Of a DNA stretch of 64,000 bases, positions 60,993 to 64,000 are shown piece after piece; the first letter of the stretch is position 1, and each line of letters starts with the position of its first letter. The position numbers were made by a program, and so were the translations under genes. The DNA comes from Paucimonas lemoignei (GTDB lineage Bacteria > Pseudomonadota > Gammaproteobacteria > Burkholderiales > Burkholderiaceae_D), in the NCBI RefSeq assembly GCF_004342585.1, contig NZ_SLZQ01000007.1:124001-188000 (forward strand), written 5' to 3'. The notes below the pieces were generated by a model that saw only the letters and a list, made by a program, of their open reading frames with translations, searched no databases and had not been told where the DNA came from.

Positions 60993-61768
60993 GGCGCTGA
61001 CGAGATATTCCGGTGTGCGGCCGCATAAGGGCGTGTCGTCCGCGCTTGTCCATACGGGCACAAGTCGAGCAATACGCAGCGATCGCATTGCGGCATTCGC
61101 CATGTGCAGATTTCCTTACCATGGCGCATGATGACCTGATGGTTGTCGTACACCTGCTCAGCGTCCCAGGCTTCCGGTAATTGTCTTTCCAGCACCTGGT
61201 GCGCCGGCCCCACCGCGAGATTCGCGGGAATCAATCCAAGCCGCGCCGCGACCCGATGATGGTGGCTATCCACCGGCAAGGCGCGTCCGCGCAGCGTGCT
61301 GAACGACACCACCGCCGCGCTCGTCTTCGGGCCCACGCCCGGCAAGCTCTCCAGCCAGGCGCGCGCTTCGCTCACCGATTTATCGCGCAAGAAATCCAGC
61401 GATAGCTGTCCATTGCAGCGCGTCGTCAATTCCTTTAACACTGCCTGGATGCGGGGCGCCTTTTGCTCCGGCCAGGTGCAGGCTGCAATCGCCTGTTCGA
61501 CTTCGGCAACTGGCGCATCGCGCACTGCCGCCCAGTCGGCAAAGCGAGCGCACAAATTACGGTATGCATGAGCGGAATCACGATTGCGCGTTCGGTGCGA
61601 CAGCAAGGACGAGATCAGCTCGCCAAGCGGATCGAGTTGGTGAAAGTACGCGCTCGGACAGCCATACTCGCTGCATAGCCGCCGATGGACTTCCAGGACT
61701 TTGTCTTCGATGGAAAGTGACGAAGAAGATGGCTCGAACAAGTCGAGGTTTTGCTGGTGCATGGACAT
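60989..61768 (-). CDS. nth: Endonuclease III-type DNA glycosylase
   Basis: 259 residues. The helix-hairpin-helix LPGVGPKTSAAVV carries the catalytic Lys, the catalytic Asp is in ALPVDSHHHRVAARLG, and the [4Fe-4S] motif CTWRMPQCDRCVLLDLC (C-x6-C-x2-C-x5-C) is intact. It is about 45 residues longer than E. coli Nth, with extra N- and C-terminal tails, and belongs to the Nth/HhH-GPD superfamily. It removes oxidised pyrimidines and cleaves abasic sites. The next gene is translationally coupled. Confidence 0.88.
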   Translation of the reverse strand: MSMHQQNLDLFEPSSSSLSIEDKVLEVHRRLCSEYGCPSAYFHQLDPLGELISSLLSHRTRNRDSAHAYRNLCARFADWAAVRDAPVAEVEQAIAACTWPEQKAPRIQAVLKELTTRCNGQLSLDFLRDKSVSEARAWLESLPGVGPKTSAAVVSFSTLRGRALPVDSHHHRVAARLGLIPANLAVGPAHQVLERQLPEAWDAEQVYDNHQVIMRHGKEICTWRMPQCDRCVLLDLCPYGQARTTRPYAAAHRNISSAP

Positions 61769-62094
61769 GTCATCAAGGTGGCGGCCTTACCGGAGGCTGA
61801 TCTTGATGAGATGCGAGCCGGCACGCTTTGTTCAAGCAAAGAGGCGTTGGCGCTTGTCAGGTTGCAGTTGCTTCATTCTTGTTTTCTGTGATCGGTCTTC
61901 GTCGTGAGCTGTGTTTGGGCATGAAAGCAAGCTTGTTTGCTTTTTATTGAAGCATCAGTGTTTTGTTCATAGTCAACTAAAGAACTAGTTAGCTGATTTT
62001 GGCATCTATCTTGCGAAGAAATAAGCTGCGCATATTTATAGCTGCACGTAATCAATTCTTAAATCAACGCAAGAGACATCGCAAAGGACCCAAG
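61769..62094. other. Intergenic region upstream of the KaiC-like gene
   Basis: AT-rich in its second half, with no gene. A weak hairpin AAAGCAA/TTGCTTT with trailing T (61924-61945) occurs, with no rightward gene before it to end. In-frame extension of the KaiC-like gene to a TTG at 61999 is judged untranslated. Confidence 0.5.
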
Positions 62095-63567
62095 TTGGAA
62101 GAGATTCAAAAGCTGAAAACCGGTATCCCGGAACTGGACGTCGTCTTGCGCGGTGGATTACCCCTCAACCGTCTTCATTTGATTGAAGGAAAGCCAGGCA
62201 CTGGGAAGACAACCATTGCACTGCGTTTTCTGATCGAAGGTGCCAAGCAAGACGACAAGTGTTTATACATCGCGCTCTCCGAAACCGAGCGTGAACTGCG
62301 GGCGACGGCAGCAAGTCATAACTGGCGGCTCGATGGCATCGATATCTGCGAGATCGTGCCGGTAGAAGCCAACCTGGATGACCAGCAAAGTGTGCTGTTT
62401 CCATCCGAAGTGGAGCTCGGCAAAACCATCCGGCTGATCACCGACTGTATCGAAAAACACAATCCTGCCCGCATCGTGATCGATTCAGTGTCGGAAATCC
62501 GGCTGCTGGCGGAAGATCCGATGGCCTATCGCCGGCAAATCATCGCGCTGAAGTTATTCCTGCTGCAGCGTCATGCCACCGTCTTGATGCTTGATGACTT
62601 GACCGCCGAGCCGCGTGGATTTGATTTGGAAAGTACGGTGCATGGCGTGATCTTGCTGGAGCAGCGCGAGCGCGCCTTCGGTTCCGTCCGCCGCAGCATG
62701 CGTGTCATCAAAATGCGCGGCGCCGATTTCCAAAGCGGCTGGCATGACTTTGCCATCATCAAAGAAGAAATATTGGTGTTCCCGAGTCTGATCGCGGACG
62801 AGCATCACAAGAAGTTCAACCAAGAGCCCATCAGCAGCAATGTCCCGGAGCTGGATGAATTGCTCGGCGGCGGCCTGGGACGCGGAAATTCCGTCCTGGT
62901 CCTCGGGCCCTCGGGCGTCGGCAAATCGTCGCTGGCGCTGCAATATGCCAATGCCGTTGCTAAGCGCAACGAGCGCACAGCTTACTTTTCATTCGATGAA
63001 TCGTCCGAAACCTTGCTGGAGCGCGCCTCCGGCCTGTCCATGTCGATTTCGGATGCGATCAAGCGTGATTTCGTCTACTGGGAGCGCATCAACCCCTCCC
63101 GCATCTCTCCCGGCGAATTCATCTGGAAAGTACGGCGGCAGGTGGAAGACAACGGCGTCACCATCGTCGTAATCGACAGCCTGAATTCGTACCTGGAGAC
63201 CATGCACGAAGAACAGGCCTTGATGCTGCAGATGCATGAACTGCTTTCGTATCTGAGCAACATGGGTGTACTGGCGCTCATCATCGTCGGCCAGAGCGGC
63301 GTTCTGGAAGATGTGCGGGATCCGATGGATGTGTCGTTCATCACCGATACCGTGATCCTGTTGCGCTTCTATGAAGCCGATGGCGAAGTCCATAAAGCCA
63401 TTTCGGTCGTGAAAAAGCGCCCAGGCCGGCATGAATCGACGATCCGCGAATTCATGCTGGCTGACACAGGCGTTCGTGTCGGGCCGCGTTTGCGCGATTT
63501 CGAAGGCGTGCTGAGCGGCACGCCGCGATTTATCGGTACTGCAGCGCGTGATAACAACAGCGAATGA
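62095..63567 (+). CDS. KaiC-like double-ATPase signalling protein
   Basis: 490 residues from a TTG at 62095, six nt after AAAGGA, which gives the normal family opening (KLKTGIPELDVVLRGGLP). Two RecA/KaiC domains follow. The first has Walker A GKPGTGKTT (about 32-40) and IVIDSVSEIRLL; the second has Walker A GPSGVGKSS (about 271-279) and IVVIDSLNSYLE. The C-terminus (ISVVKKRPGRHESTIREF) is typical. In bacteria without clocks these proteins usually pair with a histidine kinase. The next gene, 15 bp on, begins a receiver-like protein, as expected. Confidence 0.88.
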   Translation: MEEIQKLKTGIPELDVVLRGGLPLNRLHLIEGKPGTGKTTIALRFLIEGAKQDDKCLYIALSETERELRATAASHNWRLDGIDICEIVPVEANLDDQQSVLFPSEVELGKTIRLITDCIEKHNPARIVIDSVSEIRLLAEDPMAYRRQIIALKLFLLQRHATVLMLDDLTAEPRGFDLESTVHGVILLEQRERAFGSVRRSMRVIKMRGADFQSGWHDFAIIKEEILVFPSLIADEHHKKFNQEPISSNVPELDELLGGGLGRGNSVLVLGPSGVGKSSLALQYANAVAKRNERTAYFSFDESSETLLERASGLSMSISDAIKRDFVYWERINPSRISPGEFIWKVRRQVEDNGVTIVVIDSLNSYLETMHEEQALMLQMHELLSYLSNMGVLALIIVGQSGVLEDVRDPMDVSFITDTVILLRFYEADGEVHKAISVVKKRPGRHESTIREFMLADTGVRVGPRLRDFEGVLSGTPRFIGTAARDNNSE

Positions 63568-63582
63568 CGCCGCCCCAAGGCT

Positions 63583-64000
63583 ATGAGTAACCCGCTCGTC
63601 TCCCTGGAGAATGCTCTCATACTGGTTCTCGCTTCGTTCGGGCGGGATGCGCAAACCTTGGCGCAGACCATCGAGCGTACCGGCGCGAAAGCCCGGATTT
63701 GCAATTCCGGCAAAGAGCTGTGCAAGGCATTCGACGAGGTGGCAGCGGCGATTCTCGTGACGGAAGAAGCGCTGGTCGCCGTCACTGATATGCTCAATGG
63801 CTGTCTGCAGGCGCAGCCGACATGGTCCGATGTGCCGATCATTATTTTAAGCGGCGGGCGTGGAAAATTTGGCTCATCGGCGCGCTGGCAATTCTTTCGT
63901 CAGTTCGGCAATGTCACGGTGTTAAGCCGACCCATGTCCGGCGAAGCGCTCATGATTGCACTGGAGGCGGCCTGCCGCGCGCGCGCCTGGCAGTATGTCG
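63583..64000 (+). CDS. Receiver-like N-terminus of a larger signalling protein (cut by window end)
   Basis: ATG at 63583 with AAGG ahead, 15 bp after the KaiC-like gene; open to the window end, 139 codons. The start SLENALILVLASFGRDAQTLAQTIERTGAKARICNSGKEL and VPIIILSGG, ending LSRPMSGEALMIALEAA, has the fold pattern of a receiver. The phospho-acceptor position reads ILVTEEAL with no Asp, so it is a pseudo-receiver. Genes after KaiC-like ATPases usually encode PAS-kinase proteins with such a head; the rest is outside the window. Confidence 0.72.
   Translation, partial: MSNPLVSLENALILVLASFGRDAQTLAQTIERTGAKARICNSGKELCKAFDEVAAAILVTEEALVAVTDMLNGCLQAQPTWSDVPIIILSGGRGKFGSSARWQFFRQFGNVTVLSRPMSGEALMIALEAACRARAWQYV

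Noticed and set aside
63583-64000. Minus-strand frame 63369-63842 across the end of the KaiC-like gene
   Set aside because: Antisense to two coupled genes with good starts.

Overview
The window looks like chromosomal DNA of a free-living betaproteobacterium of the Burkholderiales. The strongest pointer is the gene at 35154-36296. Its product, a 38-residue signal peptide plus a 342-residue mature enzyme, matches from memory the extracellular native-PHB depolymerase PhaZ7 of Paucimonas lemoignei residue for residue as far as I can recall. The catalytic Ser136, Asp242 and His306 of the mature enzyme fall at the expected positions. I therefore read the window as Paucimonas lemoignei or a very close relative. 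No rRNA, tRNA, insertion sequence, prophage or CRISPR array was seen.

Layout. 1-5.3 kb: a cut BaeS-like sensor kinase, divergent from a macA-macB-outer membrane factor efflux operon, with a tandem BaeR-like box between them. 5.3-7.9 kb: two small proteins, then a ribbon-helix-helix regulator with a palindrome on its own promoter and a PHB-depolymerase-family esterase. 8-12.5 kb: a LacI-type regulator and a three-dehydrogenase operon (HisD-like, 3-hydroxyacyl-CoA-dehydrogenase-like, SDR) with a perfect LacI-type operator. 12.7-16.9 kb: stress and envelope genes (hemerythrin, PilZ, Ohr, a Ser/Gly-rich lipoprotein, an alpha/beta hydrolase). 16.9-18.5 kb: rtcB with a coupled 55-codon gene and a promoter-structured RNA-terminator leader. 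18.7-34.8 kb: a signalling zone with a diguanylate cyclase, a 2009-residue soluble poly-HAMP hybrid kinase coupled to a degenerate CheR-like protein, a REC-kinase-REC protein with a small wHTH/membrane-protein trio, and a Crp/Fnr regulator divergent from a kinase across a 34-bp palindrome.

35.1-38 kb: phaZ7 with a long leader, a HEAT-like exported protein and a DUF1993 protein. 38.0-45.5 kb: a nine-gene, translationally coupled operon reading leftwards. It encodes DarA and DarB (dialkylresorcinol formation), an unknown protein, a BtrH_N protein, an ABC-2 exporter, an acyl carrier protein, a ketosynthase lacking one catalytic His and a ketosynthase-like remnant. The gene set resembles the resorcinol part of flexirubin clusters and is the best candidate here for an undescribed natural-product system. 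46-55 kb: a Cache-like hybrid kinase, a second BioF2/GNAT-like paralogue, a lipoamide-dehydrogenase-like flavoprotein and a four-PAS GGDEF-EAL protein. 55-58 kb: an ECF42-type sigma factor, frameshifted at a run of eight G, with VOC, YCII and SRPBCC partners. 58-64 kb: KTSC, FKBP/SlyD, a RsuA-family protein with an altered catalytic residue, endonuclease III, and a KaiC-like double ATPase followed by the start of a receiver-like gene cut by the window end.

The recurrent themes are polyhydroxyalkanoate degradation, dense two-component and cyclic-di-GMP signalling, and one lipid or pigment biosynthetic operon. Family names come from recognising motifs by eye. No database search or folding program was run.
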